Positions 29,871 to 42,095 of a stretch of 64,000 nt of DNA are shown in pieces. Below the pieces are notes generated by a model. That model was not told the DNA's origin. It was given only the letters and a program-made list of their open reading frames with translations, and did no database searches. The stretch is from Endomychus coccineus. Lineage: Eukaryota; Arthropoda; Insecta; Coleoptera; Endomychidae. The DNA lies in NCBI GenBank assembly GCA_958510875.1, contig OY294068.1:33646297-33710296 (forward strand), given 5' to 3'. How positions within the stretch are numbered: position 1 is the first letter of the stretch; the number at the start of each line of letters is the position of its first letter. A program made the position numbers and the translations under genes.

Positions 29871-30819
29871 TTCATCCGAATCCTTTGTTTAAATCTTCGG
29901 AGGAAATATTCATAAGCATATTCAGATTTATCCGTTTGATGGCAAGAAATGGGAAACCGCTTTCACTCTCTAACCATGGTGTACTTGAAAATTAGTGATT
30001 TCCGATGAAGGCGCCAACCGAAACGACTCAAATGGAAATCAATTCATTGATGAGTGAAATAAATTTGCATGATTATTGGAGATTCGCTTTTAGTGGGTAG
30101 AAAATGTGAAAAATATCGATATACGATTATATATGAATGCTGAATACTTTTACTTAAACACCGAAAGATTAGAAAACGTATTCAGAGAAATAAATTGGGC
30201 AGAAGTGGAGTGAATAGTGACACCTTACTAGTTTATTTTCAAAGTAACAAACGCTGGTTTCATATCAGTAGACATTCTGGCAAATGGGTCAGTAAAAGAA
30301 AGTCGCTATCTCTAAAAGTTTAACTTCCAACCTCTTCTCTACTCATTCTTGAACTTCCAGTTGATCGAATACTGGTCAAATAGTTCGGTTCGATTTCGCC
30401 AAACTGAGTAGAAAGGTTCAATAAACCTACACAGTAACAATAATAGTTTTAATATGAAGTTTAGAATGAGTGAAAGAAGGGTTTAAATCAAAATTACTTC
30501 TCCACATAAACATAACCCAATTCACCTCAGACAGACTGAAACTGAGTCAATTCGTAATTCAAATCTATCCAAAAAGATTGTTATGTTATCAGTAAATTGC
30601 ATAGTAATATCGAATATTTTCCTGAAATTACCAATGGCAGTGTTGATTTACAGCTGAACATTGGAAAAACGTTCTGTGGATCGACAGAGCTTAACGGTTT
30701 TTTGCATTCTCTTGAGGAAGGTATTTGACAAGTTTGTTACATGCGCTTGAGTGGGACGTTTGATGTAAACATTTTTTAAATGCATTTCACTGCACTTTTT
30801 GATCCGCTCTCTGAATATT
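29871..30819. other. Unassigned sequence
   Basis: No gene, frame or repeat that I can support. Confidence 0.45.
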
Positions 30820-31270
30820 GCTTGTAATTGCTTGAAAACTTGTAGTTAGAGGGTTTCAAGGTCCCTGATTGTGAATCTGACATCGAAATGATATAAGATA
30901 TCCAAGTTGCATTTGAAAATGCATTTCATTATGCACTTTTTTCTGAATTTCTTCAATGTTTTCTGAAATTAGTTGCAAACTGGTCTTTGGGGATTTTCGA
31001 GGTCGCTGATTGATTACGAATCCGAAGTAACATTTATTAGAAATTGAACAGATTGCATAATCAAATCCAATTTATATTGCACTTTCTTAATATTACATGA
31101 AGTTAGTTGAAAATTGGTATATGGGGTTTACGAAGTCGCTGATTACGAATAGATTACATATAAGAATGCATCCAAGGTATGCACTTCCTTAATGATAAAT
31201 AAATTGAGTTGAAAATTGTTATACGGGGATTTTTTAGAACGCTGAGTATGAATCTAAAGTTCTAATCAAA
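30820..31270. repeat. Degenerate short tandem repeat
   Basis: A motif of the form 'gttgaaaattggtatatggg', followed by a T-rich stretch and 'gtcgctgattacgaat', recurs about every 110-150 bp (near 30835, 30955, 31105 and 31205) with strong divergence. The last units are carried into each of the larger 1.05-kb tandem units. Confidence 0.65.
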
Positions 31271-34193
31271 AAAAAAATAAGGCAGATATGGAGAGATTAT
31301 AAATGATAGACATACATCTTGCAAATTGAAACGGACATTTAATATATATAAAATAAAATCACTTATTGTACATTAGAACATTCATATTCTTCTTATCATA
31401 GTAATTATTATTAGTATCATCATTATTTCTAATTATTATTACTATTAACATTATTATTACCACGGATCACTATTTTTAAATTTCATTTATTTCTCAATAT
31501 ATTTTTACAATAATTTTTACATGGTACATTTTATTCATTTTCATCTTGATTAACATTAATACCGGCGTACAGAATGATCCAGATTAAGTGGTAACTTCTT
31601 TATTTTGTAGTTACAGCGTCGTTCGAGTTAGCAGCGTGGTGTAATAACGAGCCCTTCCTTGGTTTTACTTTATTTATTAAAGGTTATCAATTTACCTTAT
31701 CTTATCAAATTCATTCTTATATATCATTAACTAATATCAATATAACTTGCAGTATGTGACCCAATAACCAGGAAGTGACCCGCATCACGGGTTTCTCATT
31801 AGCTAGGCAAATCAGGCAACAATATGATCAATAGATATTTGTAATACTCACTCTTCCTTGGTTGAGACACTAACACCTTAATTAAGCACTGTGTTATCGA
31901 GGGTAGTTTATAAATTAAGCTGAGTAGAAAAACTCTCAATCAAAACAAATATAAAATATTCAATGATAATAATAATATAAACAATTATAAACAATGAATT
32001 AAAAGTTAAAAGATTAAATGGAATATAACTAAAGTATTAATCAAGAGATTATAATAGATTTAGACAATAATTAATCAATTCCTAATTTTAAATCAATTTA
32101 TATTGCACTTTCTTAATGTTACATGAAGTTAGTTGAAAATTGGTATATGGGGTTTACGAAGTCGCTGATTACGAATATGTTGTCAACGTTATTTAAAAAA
32201 TGATAGATTACATATTAGAATGCATCTAAGGTATGCACTTCTTTAATGATACATAAATTGAGTTGAAAATTGGTATACGGGGATTTTTTAGAACGCTGAG
32301 TATGAATCTAAAGTTCTAATAAAAAAAAAATAAGGCAGATATGGAGAGATTATAAATGATAGACATACATCTTGCAAATTGAAACGGACATTTAATATAT
32401 ATAAAATAAAATCACTTATTGTACATTAGAACATTCATATTCTTCTTATCATAGTAATTATTATTAGTATCATCATTATTTCTAATTATTATTACTATTA
32501 ACATTATTATTACCACGGATCACTATTTTTAAATTTCATTTATTTCTCAATATATTTTTACAATAATTTTTACATGGTACATTTCATTCATTTTCATCTT
32601 GATTAACATTAATACCGGCGTACAGAATGATCCAGATTAAGTGGTAACTTCTTTATTTTGTAGCTACAGCGTCGTTCGAGTTAGCAGCGTAGTGTAATAA
32701 CGAGCCCTTCCTTGGTTTTACTTTATTTATTAAAGGTTATCAATTTACCTTATCTTATCAAATTCATTCTTATATATCATTAACTAATATCAATATAACT
32801 TGCAGTACGTGACCCAATAACCAGGAAGTGACCCGCATCACGGGTTTCTCATTAGCTAGGCAAATCAGGCAACAATATGATCAATAGATATTTGTAATAC
32901 TCACTCTTCCTTGGTTGAGACACTAACACCTTAATTAAGCACTGTGTTATCGAGGGTAGTTTATAAATTAAGCTGAGTAGAAAAACTCTCAATCAAAACA
33001 AATATAAAATATTCAATGATAATAATAATATAAACAATTATAAACAATGAATTAAAAGTTAAAAGATTAAATGGAATATAACTAAAGTATTAATCAAGAG
33101 ATTATAATAGATTTAGACAATAATTAATCAATTCCTAATTTTAAATCAATTTATATTGCACTTTCTTAATGTTACATGAAGTTAGTTGAAAATTGGTATA
33201 TGGGGTTTACGAAGTCGCTGATTACGAATATGTTGTCAACGTTATTTAAAAAATGATAGATTACATATTAGAATGCATCTAAGGTATGCACTTCTTTAAT
33301 GATACATAAATTGAGTTGAAAATTGGTATACGGGGATTTTTTAGAACGCTGAGTATGAATCTAAAGTTCTAATAAAAAAAAAATAAGGCAGATATGGAGA
33401 GATTATAAATGATAGACATACATCTTGCAAATTGAAACGGACATTTAATATATATAAAATAAAATCACTTATTGTACATTAGAACATTCATATTCTTCTT
33501 ATCATAGTAATTATTATTAGTATCATCATTATTTCTAATTATTATTACTATTAACATTATTATTACCACGGATCACTATTTTTAAATTTCATTTATTTCT
33601 CAATATATTTTTACAATAATTTTTACATGGTACATTTCATTCATTTTCATCTTGATTAACATTAATACCGGCGTACAGAATGATCCAGATTAAGTGGTAA
33701 CTTCTTTATTTTGTAGCTACAGCGTCGTTCGAGTTAGCAGCGTAGTGTAATAACGAGCCCTTCCTTGGTTTTACTTTATTTATTAAAGGTTATCAATTTA
33801 CCTTATCTTATCAAATTCATTCTTATATATCATTAACTAATATCAATATAACTTGCAGTACGTGACCCAATAACCAGGAAGTGACCCGCATCACGGGTTT
33901 CTCATTAGCTAGGCAAATCAGGCAACAATATGATCAATAGATATTTGTAATACTCACTCTTCCTTGGTTGAGACACTAACACCTTAATTAAGCACTGTGT
34001 TATCGAGGGTAGTTTATAAATTAAGCTGAGTAGAAAAACTCTCAATCAAAACAAATATAAAATATTTAATAATAATAATAATATAAACAATGAAATGAAA
34101 GTTAAAAGATTAAATGGAATATAACTAAAGTATTAATCAAGAGATTATAATAGATTTAGACAATAATTAATCAATTCCTAATTTTAAATCAAA
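31075..34193. repeat. Three tandem units of about 1.05 kb
   Basis: Unit starts ('tattgcactttcttaat') are at 31075, 32101 and 33153. Units 2 and 3 look almost identical and unit 1 differs mainly in its first 130 bp. Each unit ends in an AT-rich tract and holds a 'cacgggtttctcattagcta' block and 'acagcgtcgttcgagttagc'. No frame longer than about 60 codons is present in any unit. The function is unknown. It is not an LTR pair, because the repeats are contiguous. Confidence 0.9.
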
Positions 34194-35330
34194 CTTATTA
34201 AAACCTAAATATGAAATAAAACTAATTTAACTCAGCCTGGATGCACCAGGGTAAAGAGTTAAACAAAACTATTATGATTCAACTATTCAAGAAATTCTAA
34301 ATCTTTTGTATTAAGTAATATGACTTGATTCTAAATGAACTTAGCGAAAATTCTACCATAAACACCTCAAAGCAAACTTAACTAGAAAACTTTGAGAGTT
34401 TTCTAAAATATGATTTAAGTGATTCGTGAAATAATCAAAGTAAGATTCAACTCAAGAAGTTAAAATATAACTGACTTTAGTGTGGTGAGTTTGGTTTTTT
34501 ATAATCTTGGATAACCACTCCTATTTTAGTAGTAGGTTTGGGGGTAGTAACTTTCACCCAATAAGAGAGAGACTTGCCTAGACTGGGCAAGCTGAATATA
34601 AAAGAACTATTCTATTTTTGTTGACAAAGACCTTGATTTTATGACTTCATTTAGACTTCCTTGAATTTAGGTATGAATGAAAATTATATCAACTTAATAT
34701 TCTAATTACATATTTAATAAGAAACGACTGCGTCCTGCACGTCTTATGTTATGGTTACGTGAATGTATTGTAGCTTCAAAGGAAAATACAGGGTAAAAAA
34801 CCTTTGTTTGAACCATAGCAATTGATCCATTTGCCGCTTCTTATTGATCAATAAAAATATATCTTAAATACCAATATACTTGTTTTCTTCGGACCCATTT
34901 CTGTTAACTTCGTGATTTATAATTTCCTCTTGGAACTGTGAGGAACCTTTTTGACTTTGTCGGTACTTTAAAAATTACGATGACCCTTTCTTCACAGGGA
35001 TTCAGCAACTATAAATTTAGTTTCCGTCTCACAGATACAAAGAACAAACTGTATTATTTTATGATGGGACGGACGTACTAAGAAATGATACTATATACTT
35101 GACTTGTCCGTAATAAAGGCAACAAGGAATATCCTATTCCTATTTACGTTAATGGGTGTTCTTAACCCCCAGCTTGAATCTTAGCAGCATGGTTTAAAAT
35201 CTGAATGAATTATAATTGATAATTAATAGGACAGCTTTGTTACAGTAGTAGGATTTTCACGCTGATCATAAAAACAATTGAACATCACGTTTTTGATCGT
35301 TTGGACAATATAACAGTTTTCTAAATGGAA
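34194..35330. other. Unassigned sequence after the tandem array
   Basis: No coding signal. Short AT-rich blocks continue the style of the tandem units, but I found no further copy. Confidence 0.45.
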
Positions 35331-35790
35331 CGTCCTGTATATTATATTTTTTATGGAATTTATCAAAATCCAGAATGAAATTGGTCATAACAAAATTTTC
35401 GCTTGAATGACAAATACCGAGTTATAAGGTCTCAAACTAATTCGAACTTAGGGGGCTTTGGAAACAAAAGGCTGTGATGAACTGAATTCTGAAAAATACG
35501 GTACAGCTTTGAATTATCAAAGTCCTAAAACTAATCATCAAATGTCTTGAGGAATGGGAAGGAGGTTTAGAAGAATTAGCGGGGTCAAAACAAATTAATT
35601 ATTATTTTCTTTGTTGTTTGATGAAAATTAAATGGTGTACCATATTTCTTCAAATTTAGTACTTCATATTATAAATTATTGTCATTTGTTTCCATAGCCT
35701 CCCAAGTTAGTTCAAAATTAGCTTGTGAACTTTTTATTTTTTATCAAAAAAAATTTAGTAAAAAAATTTAATATACAGCATGTGCTATTG
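35331..35790. repeat. Possible small TIR element
   Basis: Begins 'ggaacgtcctgtatatta' and ends with 'ttaatatacag', which are roughly complementary. The outer sequence resembles the terminus at 38845-38866 ('aggaacattctgtatat'). Low confidence: only the tips pair. Confidence 0.3.
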
Positions 35791-35872
35791 GAAAAATTTG
35801 TTTTTCCGTTTTCACCATTGTAATCAGAGAATTTCGAACACTTTTGAAAATTGAATATATGCGTGTGATATA

Positions 35873-36337
35873 CAGGGTGTCCCAATATTGCTGGGACACA
35901 GAGCTACCACGTATTCTAGAGGTCAAAATAAGTCGATTGAGCCCAATTTACCTGTATACCAAAATGTACCGTTTGTCCGTGAGAAGAGTTCAAAGTTTAC
36001 TAAAAAAAATACATTTTTGTATGTTGTTCCGAAGTGCTTTATACAAATTTAATGAAATTTGGTAAATGTGTATTCTAGATGATTAGCTTACTTTTAGTAA
36101 TCAAAAAAACCCAAAGAAAATTGTAGAGGGGTTGGAACCACCCTCACCCCTTGGCATTTTTTCCCCCATTTTTGTAGGGGTGGGAATACGGTTTTAAGAC
36201 TTTTTTATCTGGAAGGCCTACTCATTATCTTCATTTTCTTACTCTTGTAAAAACTCCGTATTTTGCGTAGTTTTCAAGAAAAAAAATGTTTTCGCAAACA
36301 CTGATAACCGATTTTCGGGTATAGGTTTAATAAAATT
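35873..36337 (+). repeat. Left 465-bp terminal inverted repeat
   Basis: Exact reverse complement of 37667-38131 as far as I can see. It contains a pair of G/C-rich blocks ('gaggggttggaaccaccctc') within AT-rich sequence. Promoter elements for the transposase are presumably between here and 36539, but none is clear. Confidence 0.92.
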
Positions 36338-36538
36338 GTAATACAAAATCTAGTTGGCCGCGGACACAAAGACAAAACCAAATGTTATGATTTTGACAGG
36401 AAACATAGTTTATTGTTAACAGTAAATGTGTCAGTTATTTGTTCTCTTTTGCTTGTTTTTTTATTATTTCTTATTGTCATCACTGTTTTTGTTTAATTGT
36501 TATTGCTGTTGTTGCTGTTCCTTTGACGTCCCACAATT

Positions 36539-37618
36539 ATGAATTTTCCTTTTAATGAACAGACCGACATGTTATTAGTTCTTGGATATTGTCAAGGTAA
36601 CTGCCGCGAAAGTGTTCGCGTGTATCAAGAGAGGTATCCAAACCGGAGAATTCCAAACCATAAAACTTTTGCCCGAATCGAAAAACGTCTTCGAGAAACG
36701 GGGAGGTTGACCCCAGTAAGAGTTAACGCTGGAAGACCTCGACAAGCTCGAACACCTATTGCGGAAGAAGCTGTTCTTCAAATGATTGATAACAATCCTA
36801 ATACCAGTACTAGAAGATTGCAACGAGAAGCTGGAATTCCAAAAAGCACTGTAAGTCGAATCATTAGAGATCAATTAATTCGGCCATTTCACATCCAGCC
36901 AGTGCAAGAATTGTTGCCACCTGACTACGAATTACGTTTAAGTTTTTTACAAACTATTCGGGAGCGCAGAGTAGTCGACAACGGATTCCATACTAAGATC
37001 TTGTTTACTGATGAGTCTTGTTTTACACGTCGCGGTATGACAAACCTACACAACGATCATGTTTATGCAGATGAAAATCCACATGCCATTAAAAGTAGAC
37101 ATTATCAACGTGAATTTAAAATTAATGTCTGGGTCGGAATTATTGGCGAATTTATAGTCGGACCGTTACGATTACCTGATCGTCTGAATGGCGATAGTTA
37201 CCTCCGTTTCCTTCAACAAAATTTGCCAGAATTATTAGAAGACTTGCCTCTTAACTTGCGTAGAAATACGTTCTTCATGCATGATGGTGCACCACCTCAT
37301 TTTGCACGTGCAGTAAGAGAATATCTTGGTGAACAATTTGGTGGCAGGTGGATAGGTAGGGGACAAGAAGCACCCATTCAATGGCCTCCGCGGTCTCCAG
37401 ATTTAAACCCTTGTGACTTCTTCATCTGGGGAGAATTAAAAAGACAAGTGTACGAGGTTCAAATAAATAACATCGAACAACTGTGGAATAGAATTCAAAA
37501 TGCTGTAAATGCGCTACGAGAAAATGACGATGTTTTAAGAAGAGTGCATTTCAATTTTTTACGTCGAATTGACCTCTGTATTAATGAAGGTGGAGGTCAC
37601 ATTGAACACTTGTTATAA
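36539..37618 (+). CDS. Tc1/mariner-type transposase, DD43D spacing
   Basis: 359 residues, intact. Residues 1-60 form a DUF4817-type helix-turn-helix (QGNCRESVRVYQERYPNR; F44 to R57). AGRPRQAR at 64-71 is the basic GRPR-like linker, and residues 86-112 (TSTRRLQREAGIPKSTVSRI) the second HTH. The catalytic triad is D158 in LFTDESCF, D249 in FFMHDGAPPHFA and D293 in RSPDLNPCDFFIWG. I count 43 residues between the second and third, longer than the 34 of mariner/Tc1. The start ATG follows a spacer free of in-frame ATG. It is related to the broken transposases at 25345 and 61593, which share the SPDLNPxDFFLWG block. It would act in the nucleus, binding the TIRs for cut-and-paste. Minus-strand frame 36575-36874 is a shadow. 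Confidence 0.93.
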   Translation: MNFPFNEQTDMLLVLGYCQGNCRESVRVYQERYPNRRIPNHKTFARIEKRLRETGRLTPVRVNAGRPRQARTPIAEEAVLQMIDNNPNTSTRRLQREAGIPKSTVSRIIRDQLIRPFHIQPVQELLPPDYELRLSFLQTIRERRVVDNGFHTKILFTDESCFTRRGMTNLHNDHVYADENPHAIKSRHYQREFKINVWVGIIGEFIVGPLRLPDRLNGDSYLRFLQQNLPELLEDLPLNLRRNTFFMHDGAPPHFARAVREYLGEQFGGRWIGRGQEAPIQWPPRSPDLNPCDFFIWGELKRQVYEVQINNIEQLWNRIQNAVNALRENDDVLRRVHFNFLRRIDLCINEGGGHIEHLL

Positions 37619-37666
37619 AAATTATTGTTTGTCTTGTGTAAATGTATTGTGTAATTTGTGTCTAAT

Positions 37667-38131
37667 AATTTTATTAAACCTATACCCGAAAATCGGTTAT
37701 CAGTGTTTGCGAAAACATTTTTTTTCTTGAAAACTACGCAAAATACGGAGTTTTTACAAGAGTAAGAAAATGAAGATAATGAGTAGGCCTTCCAGATAAA
37801 AAAGTCTTAAAACCGTATTCCCACCCCTACAAAAATGGGGGAAAAAATGCCAAGGGGTGAGGGTGGTTCCAACCCCTCTACAATTTTCTTTGGGTTTTTT
37901 TGATTACTAAAAGTAAGCTAATCATCTAGAATACACATTTACCAAATTTCATTAAATTTGTATAAAGCACTTCGGAACAACATACAAAAATGTATTTTTT
38001 TTAGTAAACTTTGAACTCTTCTCACGGACAAACGGTACATTTTGGTATACAGGTAAATTGGGCTCAATCGACTTATTTTGACCTCTAGAATACGTGGTAG
38101 CTCTGTGTCCCAGCAATATTGGGACACCCTG
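37667..38131 (-). repeat. Right 465-bp terminal inverted repeat
   Basis: Mirror of 35873-36337. It starts 49 bp after the transposase stop codon. Confidence 0.92.
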
Positions 38132-38199
38132 TATATTCATAACTAGAAAAACACGGTTGTCGCTACATTTCAATAAAATACCATAATTGCATTAAAAAA

Positions 38200-38480
38200 A
38201 ATTAAGATGGACATTAGAAATACCACTCGAAACAAGGCCACTGCGCCCAAAAGCAATATAATTTCTATTTCCACCACTTTAAAGCGATCTGAAAGATTTC
38301 AAATCGACACAGTTACCCAAGTACGTATACAAATACACACACAGACATCATGTTAAGAATAGTCTAACTCAATTTAGAAATACTAAATTAGGGAGAATTT
38401 TTTTGGGCAAAAGTCGGAATGATGTTATTGAGATTTTGAATTTGCCACTTTCATGACATGTTTAGGTACAATCATTGTTA
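38200..38480. repeat. Diverged relative of repeat A
   Basis: 'aataccactcgaaacaaggc' near 38220 resembles 3812-3830, and the 'atagtctaactcaatttag' part resembles the body of repeat A. Much weaker than the 628/3888 pair. Confidence 0.4.
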
Positions 38481-40340
38481 TTTCTCAATTTTTCCGAAAT
38501 TTTCATAAGTTATTGAAACATAAGTCAGATATCGAGAAATCATCAACTTTTATAAACTGGTTTTGGGGATAAGTAATAAAGTAAGACTGCAAACGCAATA
38601 TATTTTTTATAAATTGTAATAGCTCAAAAACAGCTAATATTCAAGGCAGGTTTGTATCTTCAAACTCGATCCCATTTTCGACGAAAAATCCAAAAATGCA
38701 AATATGTAAACAAAAGTTGATATCCTGTTTAGCCGGAAATGAAGGGAGATTGGAAGTATTTAAGAATTGTAGGTCCTTTTTCTATCAAAAGTTCAAAACG
38801 ATATTCCTTTTGAGTTTGGAGAAACGTCTAGGGGGTAGGTTGAAAAGGAACATTCTGTATATCTTCCGAAGTGTAGTCAATCCTTGGGAGTAGCGAGAAG
38901 AACACCATTCCAGAAGCAAACTTGTTATAGCTGCATGTAACTATGTGTTAGTCATGGGGAATAAGTAATTCTAATATCACCTCAGGATACCGGATACCGC
39001 GAAAAGGGAGAGCCCACCATTGACTTAACCACTCATGCAGTAACAATCAGTATCTAGAGAAAATGGGAATATGCTAAAATACTTAATGAAACTCAGTTAG
39101 AAACACTTGTGACTCATTAAACCTATAATTGGAAACTAGAGCATTGGGGAGTTATAGCATATAGTCAACCCCTCCCTCTATTGAGAAAACATTATGATAT
39201 TGCTAGTTTGAATAGTTTATGGTGAAAGGTGGATCACGATCTTTTACACAAGGGGTGACCACCTGAAGTAATCGTCAAAAAGTTGTGCCCTAGGTTTGTG
39301 ATTGATGGAATAAGCTGGAGCTAGGGCACGTCAGCTCAGTAGGGGATGAATTGTCAGTGGACATATTTTATTAGACAAGTGTAATGACCAAAAGAACTGC
39401 CTCATCACAAACTTGAACTTTTTAAATTATGAAATCACGTGATTCTACTACCTATTCGATTCATAAAATACAACATAAAATGAATATATCCAAAGAACCA
39501 ATTAATCGAGTCTAAATACGAATTTTGCCAAACTAAGTTGCGGTTAGTAAGTGGTGCAAAATTCTTTCTATAAATATTTCCATTAAAAATATTCATTTTA
39601 ATTCCCTCTACAGTTCATTATGACACCTGGAAAAGGGATGGAAATATTCAGGGAATTCTTGGAATTTCCAAGCTACGATATAACGGATTTCATTAAATTT
39701 TCAGAACATAATAAAAATTGTAATTTCGTAATATTTTCCCTCTTCCAATTCCTTTTAAAGGAATAAAAGTGCGCTTGACAAATTGGGAAGCGAACTCATA
39801 TTTTATTTAGTTTACCTGATACAGAATTACATTCCGAGTACGGACTAAACTAAATCATGGACATTCCTGGAACAGGCACACAGTAATTCAAATCTTGAAA
39901 TATATATAATAAAAACACGCATGAAATATATGGCTAGTCACGTTTTTCTTCATGCTTATAACAATTTGAACTATACAGTGTGTCCAAAATAAGGATGTCT
40001 GTCATGTGGTAATAGATAAAGGATTGGTTAAATGAGTAAATAGTTGGTTAACCAAAGAGCCATTCATATATGAGTATGACATTTACGATACCATTCTTGA
40101 GAAGTATTGGGAGAACCGAATTTCATTTTGTTCCAGTGTTAACTTAAATTTAACTATCTCTACGAGTATTATCCGCAGATAACAGCGAGTATATAATGAT
40201 ACGATAAAGGTCTCAGTATATACCGTTGAAGAACACATTATGTTGTCATTTGGAATAATCTTCTAATGTAATGACATATAGTATGATGATGATATATCTA
40301 ACGCCTTCTACGAGTAAATGACATACAAAGAAATCAAGCA
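38481..40340. other. Unassigned sequence
   Basis: No gene. The plus-strand frame 38696-38893 ends in 'aaggaacattctgtatat', which resembles a transposon terminus, so it is unlikely to be a real protein. The remainder shows nothing. Confidence 0.4.
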
Positions 40341-40380
40341 ATGTACGACATTAACGGATAAATTTCTAGATGTCGTACAT
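40341..40380. repeat. Small hairpin
   Basis: 'atgtacgacat' at 40341-40351 pairs with 'atgtcgtacat' at 40370-40380. Confidence 0.65.
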
Positions 40381-40418
40381 ATCACCAATCAGGAAACTCT
40401 AGAACCTGGCACTTTAAT

Positions 40419-40459
40419 ATAGAGAAATAAATGAATACAATATTCATGTATTTCTCTAT
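40419..40459. repeat. Hairpin with 18-bp arms
   Basis: 'atagagaaataaatgaat' pairs with 'attcatgtatttctctat' with one mismatch and a 5-base loop. Only about 40 bp from the preceding hairpin. Confidence 0.7.
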
Positions 40460-40639
40460 TCTTACATTGGTTACGCTTAGTGTCGCCATCTGGTGTACTC
40501 AAGTAGTTTAACATTCTCCGCAACTTTTGTAAGCGTCGAGAAATCTATCAGTCAATGTCTTAGCGTACATTGTTTGATTCCTTAGTGGGAAAGTTACTCA
40601 TAGATGACGTTAGATATTTTGGTCTTCTAACGATACTGT

Positions 40640-42095
40640 GGGTTGTTATGTTTTCTCTCTAACTTTGACCCACGAGAGGAATACCTATAATGTTTGAAGA
40701 ACATCGTGTGATCCAGCACTTAAATGTTGAGAGAGGAGAAGGGCATTCAAATTTTTCTTGAATGTTTGTTGGCTTGTGTGAAGTCTTCATTAGGCAAAGA
40801 GTTCCACAATTTCGCTTTTCGATAGAAAAATGAAGTAATGGTAGGATAGGTTTCGGCAGTTTCCGAGCTTGACAATGGTTTAGGCCGCCTATCTGGAATC
40901 TCTCCTGGTGGAGCAATAGACCTGCTTTCTGATTAACCCAACATAGGAATATACATAGCAAAGGAAGAGATCGCCCACATTTCTACGATGTCAATGGATT
41001 CGAAAGTATGACATCATGAATCAGACGAATAGCTCTCTTCTGGATAGAATCTAAGAAATTCAGCGTATGTTTGGGAGTCGAACTCAAAACATGTGAGCAG
41101 TTCTCCAGAACAAGTCGAATCTGTGCTTTGTAGATTATGAGGAGCTGCTGAGATATAAAATAGCTCTTGGCACGGAAAGTGATTTTTCCAAGCAGTTTTT
41201 GCAACGGACCTCATATGATCATCCCATGAGAGAGTGCTGTGGTGATGATCTCAACACAGATATGGAAGATTTCAAAAAAAATTTATACTCAACATCATAA
41301 TGCTAGGGATTGTGGGATCCCCCTCCCTGGAGGAGATGCAAGCTTGAGTTTTGGTTACATTGAACTCTACTAGATTAACACATCCCCATTTAAAAATCAT
41401 TGCCACATGAATATGTCTCTGATGAGCAAGCAGTATGAATATATCATCATCTACGAAGCTGTAGGTGGTCACTTCCAACAGATATGAAGCAGAAGCAAAG
41501 TTGGTGCCAAGACAGGTCCTTGTGGGATACCAGCGTTGATAGACATAGTAACGGAAGATACTCCACCACATGAATTCATCTATCTAAGAGAAAACTCGAT
41601 GAAGTTAAAGCGGCAAACCGTATGGCGGAAGTTTTCCAAAAAGGCTTTGGTGCCAGGTACGGTCAAATGCTTTGAACATATCCAAGGCTACAGCAAGAAA
41701 TTCATCATATAGATTTCTGCCTTACATGTGGTACGTAGGCAAGCAGGTCTCCTGTTGATTTCTGCTGACTAAAGCCATATTGCCGGTGATTCACAATGTT
41801 TTTTGCTTTCTACATCCCTCAAAAGACCACAGATTATAGTTATTATTAGGGGTCTTATTTCCTTTTTTGGATTTGGTTATACTCTAGATCACCTCCAGTT
41901 GGAAGAGAAGTTCTTAAGAACTACAGGGGGAATCCCTTCTGGCTCCATAGCTCTTTTGATATTGAGATCAACAAGAACGAGCCATATTGTGAGCGGACGA
42001 AAAACCATTTCAGGCAAATTTCAATTGATGGCAGGAATATTATGAGGGTTCTTCCCTTCACTCTAGAAGGCAATTATAACAATTTCCTTGATATG
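40640..42095 (-). pseudogene. Non-LTR retrotransposon reverse transcriptase, degraded
   Basis: Reading down the minus strand: AMEPEGIPPVVLKNFSSNW (usual KASGPDGIPxxVLK), then NHRQYGFSQQKSTGD (DRQYGFRxxRSTGD), KAFDRTWHQSLFGKLPPYGL (SKAFDRVWHxxLLxKL), SINAGIPQGPVLAPTL (GVPQGSVLxPxLF), a degraded FVDDDIF in place of FADDT, LLIIYKAQIRLVLENCSHVL, LDSIQKRAIRLI and finally LWNSLPNE-type blocks. These are the RT domain and thumb of one LINE family. At least four frame changes and several stops. The same family is found at 57865-58440. It has no RNase H, so it belongs to a different clade from the fragments at 4.7 and 43.8 kb. Confidence 0.88.

Larger units (their letters stand above)
35873..38131 (+). 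mobile_element. Intact long-TIR Tc1/mariner-type transposon
   Basis: 2259 bp bounded by TA at 35871-35872 and 38132-38133. Both terminal inverted repeats are 465 bp (35873-36337 and 37667-38131) and I see no mismatch between them. They begin 'cagggtgtcccaatattgct'. One uninterrupted transposase gene fills the middle. Perfect long TIRs, a TA duplication and an intact gene all suggest a very recent, possibly active insertion. Short frames within the TIRs are mirror images of each other and not genes. Confidence 0.93.

Noticed and set aside
31075..34193. LTR pair or LTR-internal-LTR element
   Set aside because: The three units are contiguous with no internal region, primer site or coding sequence between them.
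35844..36065. Open frame of 73 codons and its minus-strand twin at 37939-38173
   Set aside because: They are the two mirror-image TIRs of one transposon; identity of the translations follows from the inverted repeat.
38696..38893. 65-codon frame as a small gene
   Set aside because: Its 3' part runs into a transposon-terminus-like sequence, and the translation has no recognisable feature.
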